Assembly: GCA_016840245.1 (NCBI GenBank)
Contig: JAEOST010000801.1
Span: forward strand, 1-9,777
Direction: 5' to 3'
DNA length: 9,777 bases
DNA from: Candidatus Thorarchaeota archaeon
Lineage (GTDB): Archaea > Asgardarchaeota > Thorarchaeia > Thorarchaeales > Thorarchaeaceae
This document shows positions 1 through 6,218 of the stretch, piece by piece (position 1 is the stretch's first letter; every line of letters starts with the position of its first letter). Below the pieces are notes generated by a model, which was not told the DNA's origin, did no database searches, and worked only from the letters and a program-made list of their open reading frames with translations. Both the position numbers and the translations under genes were made by a program.

Positions 1-1238
1 ACCCCGATACATACAATATCACTAGTTATCCCAGTGATGATCTAACAAATGTGACAGTTGTAGCAGACGGTCCTTGGGACGGGTCTAATTTTTCAATTAA
101 TATAGATGGACTTGAAGCACCCAAATGGTACATGTACACCTTATGGGTGAATGACACATTGGGTCACATTTCAACAAGTTCAGTGAATGTCACTGTCTAT
201 GAAGATATTTCTGATCCTGAAATCGACTCTCCTGATGATTTCACCTTTGAATTCGGTGACAGTCCTTACTACGTGACTTGGCATGTTTATGACAGCAATC
301 CATTAAACTACACTTTGAATGTGACAATAATCAGCAATGACCCATCTTATGGGAATGCTTCTCTAGTTCACGATCCTCCATTAAATATCACATTGGTCGA
401 GTGGATACTCAATAACCCTGATGGTGATGACATCGCATTTCCAGTTCATGAATTGTACGTTGGTAACTACAGCTATGAACTCACTCTATATGATGTAAAT
501 GGTCGGAATGTATCTGATACAGTCAACTTTACAATCTATCATGACATCAGGTCTCCAAACATCACATCCCCTGGTGATCTAACATATGAAGAGGGTATAA
601 CTGGATACACACTTGAGTGGTCTGCAGAAGAGAGTAATCCAATTTCTTCAATCTTAACGAGAAACGATGAGATTCTTAGTGATGGTAGATGGTATGGAGA
701 GAATGTTACTATCAATGTTGATGGTTATGAACCCGGAGAGTACATATTCAATCTAACACTCATTGACTACTTTGAACATGTTTCAGTAGATATTGTGTTA
801 GTCAATGTCACACCTGATTCACAGTTACCATATCTTGCTGAGATCACAACAATCGAAGCTTTTGCGACTGCATCCAGTAACACAATTATCATTCAAGGAT
901 ACGCCTCCGATACGAATGGTATCAAGATGATGTCAGTTGAGTGGAGAACTACCACCAATACAACCACTGAGACTGATGAGATGGAGCTTCTGGGATCGGG
1001 TCTATATAGTGCTAATATTGGTGAGTTTATCTTAGGTACTGTGGTTCAATATCGCATCACTGCTCAGGATAATTCTACAGCGGAGAACATAATCACATCT
1101 GAATGGTATGAACACACAGTAACAGGAGTCCTGCCTCCTCAAACACCTGGCTTGATTTGGGTTGGACTTCTAGGACTAGGCTTCCTATCATTGCTAGTAA
1201 TTGTCGCACTGTACTTCCGGACAAGAACAAAGCGTTGA
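1..1238 (+). CDS. Partial Ig-like-repeat surface protein with C-terminal membrane anchor
   Basis: This is the C-terminal part of a larger extracellular protein. The frame is open from the window edge (first full codon at base 3), so the GTG at 51 is an internal codon and the true start lies upstream. About 411 residues are visible. They form successive beta-rich modules: the end of one, two related modules at about residues 68-181 and 182-270 that share a SPxDxTxExG...Y...W...SNP pattern, and a different Ig-like module at about 271-375. N-x-S/T sequons are frequent, consistent with an N-glycosylated surface protein. The chain ends with a hydrophobic helix (about 382-404) followed by the basic tail RTRTKR, giving a protein mostly outside the cell with a short cytoplasmic tail. 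The fold is inferred from the repeat pattern. No catalytic motif is visible; adhesion or a surface-coat role is a guess. The stop is TGA at 1236-1238. Confidence 0.8.
   Translation, partial: PDTYNITSYPSDDLTNVTVVADGPWDGSNFSINIDGLEAPKWYMYTLWVNDTLGHISTSSVNVTVYEDISDPEIDSPDDFTFEFGDSPYYVTWHVYDSNPLNYTLNVTIISNDPSYGNASLVHDPPLNITLVEWILNNPDGDDIAFPVHELYVGNYSYELTLYDVNGRNVSDTVNFTIYHDIRSPNITSPGDLTYEEGITGYTLEWSAEESNPISSILTRNDEILSDGRWYGENVTINVDGYEPGEYIFNLTLIDYFEHVSVDIVLVNVTPDSQLPYLAEITTIEAFATASSNTIIIQGYASDTNGIKMMSVEWRTTTNTTTETDEMELLGSGLYSANIGEFILGTVVQYRITAQDNSTAENIITSEWYEHTVTGVLPPQTPGLIWVGLLGLGFLSLLVIVALYFRTRTKR
204..812 (+). repeat. Two tandem Ig-like protein modules
   Basis: These are two adjacent copies of a beta-rich module within the partial surface protein, at 204-545 and 546-812. 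Over their first 32 residues, 14 positions are identical by hand alignment, including SP, D-T-E-G, Y, W and SNP. The first copy is longer because of an insertion after the conserved start. The similarity is at the protein level; the DNA has diverged, so this is an old duplication. Confidence 0.55.
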
Positions 1239-1247
1239 ATACTCGAA

Positions 1248-1268
1248 CTTGAGCATCAACAGCTCAGG
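1248..1268. terminator. Possible hairpin between convergent genes
   Basis: A 7-base-pair stem (CTTGAGC with GCTCAGG, one G-U pair) closes a 7-base loop in the 32-base gap between the stops of the convergent surface-protein and F420-oxidoreductase genes. Its position would suit a shared transcript end. No T-run follows on either strand, and archaeal terminators are usually T-tracts, so the call is weak. Confidence 0.25.
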
Positions 1269-1270
1269 AT

Positions 1271-2329
1271 TTAGTGTTTGTAATGCTTCATCGCTTTGCT
1301 TCGGGCAATTCTCTCAACGAGACGTATACTCTTCTCTTCAAGAGGTTCAGCAGTCAGCAACCCTTTCTTTACGAGTTCTTTAAAGATTTTTTCTCCTTTC
1401 TCAGTACGCAATATGACTGTTGTCCATCCCTCATCTGAACCTATATTTCCGCACGAGATGTCTGATCCCTTACAGGTTAGGTCACGGCAAAACTCACATG
1501 ACTTGGCGGCAATATGATCAAGTTCAGCGATTGGCCAATCCTTTTCACCACCATTGTACGTGACGAGGAATTTCCCGCCACTGATAGCCATTCTCGTGAC
1601 TTTGGATATTTCGATTCCAGCGTCTTTCAGAAATTCTACGAGACCTGGATATTTGAACGACTCCATACAGAAGAGTCCGACCTTGAATACTTGCGATTTC
1701 TTATCCATTCCAAAGTATCCCGCAGGGTGATTCTCTAGATTTGTTACGGCCTCAATATTGCATGCAGTTCCTACAACTGCTAAGGATTTGTCTCCAGATT
1801 CATATCCCTTCAGTAGTTCATGTAGTACAGGAGCATGGACATAAACAGTCCCTGCACTTCCTGCTACATCTTCTTTATTCTTAACCAATCTAGCTAGAGG
1901 TCTCCAGGGTTCCTCGTCGCTCTTCCAAGCTACAACAGCTCCATTTGCTTTACCACTTTCAACAAGATATTGGAGTATCACATTAGCTACCCCTCCATCT
2001 TGACTTCCTTCAGTTCGAGGTGTTGCTTGTGCTTTCCAGAATCCAACATAATCTCCAATAATCTCTGTCCGTTCTACAACATTTCTTGGGCACATTGCAT
2101 AACAAAGACCACAAGCTGTACATTCGCCAGTAAGCGTTGGGACATACTTTCCAGAACTTGTATCACCTGTGAGTGCGTTTTCCGGACATATGGACACACA
2201 TGATCCACATTCTACACAAACTTCAGTCTTGATAATTTCTCTTTCAAGTTTCTTAAAGGCAAATACCTTTGTGTTCTCTTTCAGCCAGACACGTGCATCC
2301 TCGAGCGTTTGTTTGAAACCACTGTTCAT
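1271..2329 (-). CDS. Coenzyme F420 hydrogenase/dehydrogenase beta subunit family protein (FrhB/FpoF-like)
   Basis: This is a cytoplasmic iron-sulfur flavoprotein subunit of the family that moves electrons between F420/F420H2 and an FAD-linked partner. Two ferredoxin motifs are visible near the N terminus: C38-C41-C44-C48 and C70-C73-C76-C80, each CxxCxxCxxxCP. Family motifs follow: SQDGGVAN at about 109-116, SAGTVYV near 158-164, VVGTACN at 185-191, LFC at 219-221, and a C-terminal set C278, C281, C286 and C293 leading into GSDEGWTTVILRT. The order ferredoxin domain, then FrhB N and C domains, and the 352-residue length resemble FpoF/FqoF-type subunits more than the shorter FrhB. The ATG has a GGAGG site 7 bases upstream (2337-2341). 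No hydrogenase, formate dehydrogenase or Fpo gene adjoins it, so the partner is unknown. The family call is firm; the substrate is inferred. Confidence 0.88.
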   Translation of the reverse strand: MNSGFKQTLEDARVWLKENTKVFAFKKLEREIIKTEVCVECGSCVSICPENALTGDTSSGKYVPTLTGECTACGLCYAMCPRNVVERTEIIGDYVGFWKAQATPRTEGSQDGGVANVILQYLVESGKANGAVVAWKSDEEPWRPLARLVKNKEDVAGSAGTVYVHAPVLHELLKGYESGDKSLAVVGTACNIEAVTNLENHPAGYFGMDKKSQVFKVGLFCMESFKYPGLVEFLKDAGIEISKVTRMAISGGKFLVTYNGGEKDWPIAELDHIAAKSCEFCRDLTCKGSDISCGNIGSDEGWTTVILRTEKGEKIFKELVKKGLLTAEPLEEKSIRLVERIARSKAMKHYKH

Positions 2330-2336
2330 AGAGATT

Positions 2337-2341
2337 CCTCC
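2337..2341 (-). promoter_or_regulatory. Shine-Dalgarno site of the F420 oxidoreductase gene
   Basis: GGAGG on the minus strand ends 7 bases before the ATG at 2329. It fixes that start over the nearby ATG at 2341-2343, which is out of frame. Confidence 0.7.
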
Positions 2342-2370
2342 ATTGCTAGCTAGATATTTTCGTCTTGTGT

Positions 2371-2390
2371 AAGCTATATATTAAATAGAT
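2371..2390. promoter_or_regulatory. Shared TATA-like element of a divergent promoter
   Basis: The tract TATATATTAAATA (2375-2387) lies almost exactly midway between the divergent starts at 2329 (minus) and 2432 (plus). Read on the minus strand it is TATTTAATATATA. Archaeal transcription usually begins about 25 bases downstream of the TATA centre. That would give starts near 2355 (minus) and 2406 (plus), with leaders of about 26 bases on each side. No convincing BRE was seen on either side. It is inferred from sequence and geometry only. Confidence 0.5.
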
Positions 2391-2418
2391 GGAGCCTTAA
2401 TCAGGCACTACGAAGGCT

Positions 2419-2423
2419 GTGAT
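2419..2423 (+). promoter_or_regulatory. Weak Shine-Dalgarno site choosing the ribA ATG
   Basis: GTGAT can pair with the ATCAC of the 16S rRNA tail and ends 8 bases before the ATG at 2432. This favours that ATG over the in-frame TTG at 2423, which overlaps the site itself. Confidence 0.4.
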
Positions 2424-2431
2424 TGGACACA

Positions 2432-3151
2432 ATGAAACTCTCATCTGAGCAAATCGAACACCTATTAGAAGCCAGTCGCGATCACCGATGTGACCCATAC
2501 GACTGTTGTGTACAATTAGTAACGGTGGCTGAGCTCCCAAGTAGATTTGGAGAGTTTCAAATATGTGGCTTTGTGAGTCCCTGTGATGGAAAAGAACACA
2601 CCGCCCTTGTAAAGGGAGATGTGATGGACAAAGACGGCGTAGTTGTTCGTGTTCACTCAGAATGTCTGACGGGTGATGTTCTTGGCTCCAAGCGTTGTGA
2701 TTGTCGAGACCAACTTCTAGCTGCATTGAAACATATACAGGATGAAGGTACTGGAATACTCATCTACTTGCGCCAAGAAGGACGAAATATTGGACTCACA
2801 GAGAAATTGAAGGCATATGCTCTTCAGGACCAAGGATATGACACAATTGAAGCTAACTTGATCCTTGGCTGGAAGCCCGACGAGCGAGATTATGGTGTTG
2901 CAGCTCATATGCTCAGGTCACTCGGGATTAAATCAATCAAGCTTCTGACCAACAATCCCGAGAAGTTGGAGCAACTACGAAAACACGGTATCAAGGTCAT
3001 TGAAAGGATTCCTCATATTATGGAGTCCACAGAACAAAGCGAATCCTATATTGAAACCAAGCGAGAGAAGGCTGGTCATTTGTTTGGAGACTATGCAGAT
3101 TTACGTGATGTGGACAAAGCAATTTCACATGGTCATGAGTATGAGGAATAG
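2432..3151 (+). CDS. ribA: GTP cyclohydrolase II
   Basis: This enzyme converts GTP to 2,5-diamino-6-ribosylamino-4(3H)-pyrimidinone 5'-phosphate, formate and pyrophosphate, the first step of riboflavin synthesis. The zinc ligands C78, C89 and C91 sit in the family motif GDVLGSKRCDCRDQL. Also present are LRQEGRNIGL (113-122), Y129 in KAYALQDQGYDT, D150 and R152 in DERDYG, and K178 in TNNPEKL. A constant offset of 24 from E. coli RibA lines up its zinc cysteines and its catalytic Tyr105, Asp126, Arg128 and Lys154, so the enzyme should be active. It is 239 residues long, against 196 in E. coli; the extra length is an N-terminal segment with C20, C25 and C26 and an acidic tail. No RibB (DHBP synthase) domain is fused. 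The ATG at 2432 is preferred to the TTG at 2423. It is divergent from the F420 gene and convergent with the beta-helix gene. Confidence 0.93.
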   Translation: MKLSSEQIEHLLEASRDHRCDPYDCCVQLVTVAELPSRFGEFQICGFVSPCDGKEHTALVKGDVMDKDGVVVRVHSECLTGDVLGSKRCDCRDQLLAALKHIQDEGTGILIYLRQEGRNIGLTEKLKAYALQDQGYDTIEANLILGWKPDERDYGVAAHMLRSLGIKSIKLLTNNPEKLEQLRKHGIKVIERIPHIMESTEQSESYIETKREKAGHLFGDYADLRDVDKAISHGHEYEE

Positions 3152-6129
3152 TGTCTAACCATTGATGTTTTCATGTTATTGTAGAATTTTCTTCCTTGAA
3201 ATATTACAATCAGGATAATTGAAGATAGGCCTATTACAGTGATTGAAAACACAACCGCATTCAGTACACCATTTCCATTTTGTATTGGTGTTGTGGAGGT
3301 TGGAGTTGTTGTCGATGTTATTGATGTGATTGATGTACTTGTTACCTCGGTAATCGTTGTTGTTTCACTAGTTGTAGTCCATGTTGTTTGATTTTCAGAC
3401 TCGAGTATTATTATTAAAGAGCAACTTGTGCAATCATAGAGCTGATCGTAGAATACACCTGTGATATTATAATATCCAAGAATCGCGCCATCAAACTCGA
3501 TATCTAATTCGATTGTTGTGTTTATCAATCCGGTATCAAACAGAACTCCATTGCTAAATATCTCATAATGAGAGAGAAGCTCATCCGTTGCATTGAACTG
3601 AACAATAAATGAACTATCACTCCATATTTGACTATGACCTTTCACAATTGGAGGATGATAGTCTGGTACACTCAATCGTCGTGGAAATAGATCAATATTC
3701 TCTCCCTCTCCTGGAATATACAAAGGTTGTGAGCTGTTCAACTCCCACCAAGAATTTGTCTGCCATGAATTCAAACCATCATCTATCGCATCACCTAGTG
3801 CATTGTTCATGAATGCATTATGACTGAAAGTATTTCCTTCACAATATCCATTCACCTCAATTCCGTAGCATTGATTATCGTAGATTCTATTGCTGAATAT
3901 TGAAGAATCCCAGGACCGGACCCGTATCCCGTCCCCTGAATTGTTTACTATTGTGTTTCCAAAAACGATGTTCCTTCTATTGGTAATAATTATTCCATGA
4001 TCTCCATTGCCTTCTATCCAATTGTGTATCAATTTGCAGTCATCAGACGCATCAAGATAAATTCCTGCTAGTGTTGAATTTATCACACGTGTGTTTTCAA
4101 CAATACACATGTCACAATCCGTCAACCAGAGACCATCATACTCATGAGTGTTGGTGATTCTCGAATTAAATAGAGTTCCATTTGTGGACCCTGTAAATCC
4201 AAATCCATACCTTGCTCCATCTATTGTTATATTGTCGAAAAGACACTCATTTGTGATCCACGCATTAACTCCTATTATTGAATTATGGATTGTTGTGTTA
4301 GATACTGTGCAGTTGTTGCAATAGCTAATCGATACACCTATTGAGCAATTTTCTAGGAGACCACCATAGAGAATGCAATTTGTGGAGTAAGAAATCAGAA
4401 TCTGTCCGTAATCATTGCAGTTGATATTTTCGTTAGCAATATTAAATGCATGGAGAACTGGCTGTGAATTTACAGTATTATCAACAAGAGTATGATTATA
4501 CATTGATTCACCCCATCCATAGATATAGAAACCACAATTCAGAAGTGAATTATTCTCTATGGTTCCAAATTCAGAATCTGAAATATATATGCCATACCAC
4601 AAATTGTTTGAAACGACTAGATTGTTTTTCAAAACGAAATTTGAACATGAAGAGATTCGGATGCCATAGTAGTCGACATTAATTATTTCGTTGAATTCGA
4701 TGATTAGAGATGGACATCCTCTAATTGAAATTCCATACAAGCAACTCGAAGCTATACATCTTCTCAACTGCAATGATTCTGTGGGACTCAGATCTATTCC
4801 AGCTCGGGACATGTTTGATATATTGCAATTTGATATGTTGATATTGTGAGAGAAAATCGAGATACCATATTTACCATTATTGATTGAAACGTTGTTAACA
4901 ATTATAGAATTTGTGAATGTTGAATAGATTCCATATGAACAATCATTCAGAGTCAGATTAGAGATTCTGACATTTGTACCACCACGAATGTAGATAGGAC
5001 AGTAAGTGTTGCTTATAGACCCGCTAGCTATAACAACATCACTCGGATAAAACAATACTATTTGACCATAGTAGCTAGCATCCAAAATAGCAGAATCAAA
5101 AAACCTGAAGTATCCAAGTGGTTTGGAATTCACTAGATTAGAACTGAATTGATGCTCGCCATCTCCATAGAACAAGAATACTCCTGTGCCGTAAAACTCA
5201 TTCTCTTCAATTTGACAATTGTATCCATGAAATATTTCTAGACCCGGGTCTGAATCTGATGTGAGAATGTTATTTCTGATAATGCAATCAACACAATCAC
5301 CTAAGTCAATACAGATTTCTGACGATGACGTTATGTTATTTCTCTCAATAATTAATCGCTCACTACGAACTGGGATTACACCCGAGTACTCATGGTTGAC
5401 GATTGTGTTGGAATCGATTGCTCCATCAAAAGTATCTCCGTAGTTTATTCCTGCACTAGTTGTATTTAGGATAGTGCTATGAAATACTGATGTTGAATTC
5501 GAAAAGGATGCTTCAATACCCTTGTGTCCATAGAGAATGGAGCAGTTGAAAAAATCGATGTTACTAGAACTCGATGCAGTGAAGTGGGAATGTGGATTAT
5601 CTTCTCTTCCTATAGATGTACAGTTCACAATTTCTATATCCGATGAATAAACAGAAAGAATACTTCGAGAAATCAAACTAGAAAAATTGCAGTTCATTAT
5701 CTCTATCCAGTCAGCACGATCGATATATACTCCATAATATCCGTTTGAAATATTGCAGTTATTCACAATTCCATTAGATACGTTATAGAATTCGATAAGA
5801 TGTGTATCTATAGTCCGATTAAATGAGCTGAATGTACTATTAGCTATTACAAAGTGAGCACGAGTATTTTCAACACGAACACAGAATACGTCACAAGAGA
5901 GATTGAGTCCAGAAATTACATATGGATTAATGACCGTCCCATTACCTGACAATGAATGACTTTCAAATTCAGCATCAGATAGGATTTCAATACTGGTATC
6001 TGGTTCTACTGAAGGAAGAAACTGAGAATTACACCTGCTACTCTGCGACTCTGGTTCTGGATTTCCAACGTGGCTTCCGCTTAGAAGAATGAAACAAGCG
6101 ATTATGAAAAGCCAAGAGCCTAATTTCAT
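3133..6129 (-). CDS. Exported NosD-like parallel beta-helix protein, membrane anchored
   Basis: This is a 998-residue cell-surface protein. Residues 1-20 form a signal peptide (KLGSWLFIIACFILLSG). From about 45 to 790 the sequence is a long series of short beta-helix rungs with recurring N-x-C-x-I, GI-x-I and NN-x-I patterns, as in NosD/PbH1/pectate-lyase-like folds. An Ig-like stretch follows at about 820-905, then a Thr/Ser-rich stalk (912-950), a membrane helix (about 955-977) and a short cytoplasmic tail. Sequons are dense and Cys is unusually common for an exported protein, often in ladder positions of the rungs. A 61-residue unit occurs twice, 220 residues apart. No polysaccharide-lyase catalytic residues could be picked out, so enzyme activity is unknown; carbohydrate binding or a surface layer role is possible. 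The ATG has GAGGT 7 bases upstream (6137-6141). The 3' end overlaps the ribA 3' end by 19 bases. Confidence 0.85.
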   Translation of the reverse strand: MKLGSWLFIIACFILLSGSHVGNPEPESQSSRCNSQFLPSVEPDTSIEILSDAEFESHSLSGNGTVINPYVISGLNLSCDVFCVRVENTRAHFVIANSTFSSFNRTIDTHLIEFYNVSNGIVNNCNISNGYYGVYIDRADWIEIMNCNFSSLISRSILSVYSSDIEIVNCTSIGREDNPHSHFTASSSSNIDFFNCSILYGHKGIEASFSNSTSVFHSTILNTTSAGINYGDTFDGAIDSNTIVNHEYSGVIPVRSERLIIERNNITSSSEICIDLGDCVDCIIRNNILTSDSDPGLEIFHGYNCQIEENEFYGTGVFLFYGDGEHQFSSNLVNSKPLGYFRFFDSAILDASYYGQIVLFYPSDVVIASGSISNTYCPIYIRGGTNVRISNLTLNDCSYGIYSTFTNSIIVNNVSINNGKYGISIFSHNINISNCNISNMSRAGIDLSPTESLQLRRCIASSCLYGISIRGCPSLIIEFNEIINVDYYGIRISSCSNFVLKNNLVVSNNLWYGIYISDSEFGTIENNSLLNCGFYIYGWGESMYNHTLVDNTVNSQPVLHAFNIANENINCNDYGQILISYSTNCILYGGLLENCSIGVSISYCNNCTVSNTTIHNSIIGVNAWITNECLFDNITIDGARYGFGFTGSTNGTLFNSRITNTHEYDGLWLTDCDMCIVENTRVINSTLAGIYLDASDDCKLIHNWIEGNGDHGIIITNRRNIVFGNTIVNNSGDGIRVRSWDSSIFSNRIYDNQCYGIEVNGYCEGNTFSHNAFMNNALGDAIDDGLNSWQTNSWWELNSSQPLYIPGEGENIDLFPRRLSVPDYHPPIVKGHSQIWSDSSFIVQFNATDELLSHYEIFSNGVLFDTGLINTTIELDIEFDGAILGYYNITGVFYDQLYDCTSCSLIIILESENQTTWTTTSETTTITEVTSTSITSITSTTTPTSTTPIQNGNGVLNAVVFSITVIGLSSIILIVIFQGRKFYNNMKTSMVRHYSSYS
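3280..3396 (-). other. Thr/Ser-rich stalk coding segment
   Basis: Residues 912-950 of the beta-helix protein are mostly Thr and Ser with a few Glu, Ile and Pro. Such low-complexity linkers next to a C-terminal membrane helix are usually heavily O-glycosylated spacers that hold the ectodomain away from the membrane. Confidence 0.7.
4297..4479 (-). repeat. Beta-helix unit, second copy
   Basis: Residues 551-611 of the beta-helix protein. The unit aligns without gaps to residues 331-391, with 16 of 61 positions identical by hand count: N-x-VNS-x-P at its start, YGQI in the middle and SN at its end. It resembles the 'N-x-VN-x-KP-x-x-Y' element that recurs in NosD-type proteins. Confidence 0.55.
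4957..5139 (-). repeat. Beta-helix unit, first copy
   Basis: Residues 331-391 of the beta-helix protein, matching the later copy at residues 551-611. The 220-residue spacing suggests that a larger block of rungs was duplicated and then diverged. Confidence 0.55.
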
Positions 6130-6136
6130 TATCTAG

Positions 6137-6141
6137 ACCTC
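6137..6141 (-). promoter_or_regulatory. Shine-Dalgarno site of the beta-helix gene
   Basis: GAGGT on the minus strand lies 7 bases before the ATG at 6129, which is followed directly by the signal peptide. This supports that start. Confidence 0.6.
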
Positions 6142-6177
6142 ATCCATCAGCATGTTTTCTAAGAAATAATCCTAATG

Positions 6178-6190
6178 AAAAGATATACTG
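6178..6190 (-). promoter_or_regulatory. Possible TATA box of the beta-helix gene
   Basis: CAGTATATCTTTT on the minus strand lies about 55 bases before the ATG at 6129, in the 89-base gap after the HerA stop. A start about 25 bases downstream would give a leader of about 30 bases carrying the GAGGT site. It suggests that the surface protein is transcribed separately from the NurA-HerA pair. Confidence 0.35.
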
Positions 6191-6218
6191 TGTTTGAAGG
6201 CACACATAGATTCTGATT

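Noticed and set aside
1140..1235. Possible archaeosortase C-terminal signal
   Set aside because: The Pro-Gly, hydrophobic helix and basic tail layout is similar, but no defined sorting motif is visible and a plain membrane anchor explains it.
2423..2425. TTG as the ribA start
   Set aside because: It adds only three residues, overlaps the probable ribosome binding site, and an ATG follows at 2432.
2397..2726. 109-codon open frame on the minus strand
   Set aside because: It is antisense to the conserved zinc-binding region of ribA, and its translation shows no family features.
3280..3396. Repetitive GTTGTTG-type tract considered as a DNA repeat or array
   Set aside because: It is codon-level low complexity from the Thr/Ser-rich stalk, with no fixed repeat unit or spacer.
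6189..6206. Short inverted repeat TGTGT...ACACA after the HerA stop
   Set aside because: The five-pair stem with an 8-base loop is too weak, and it touches the candidate TATA box. It cannot be called a terminator.
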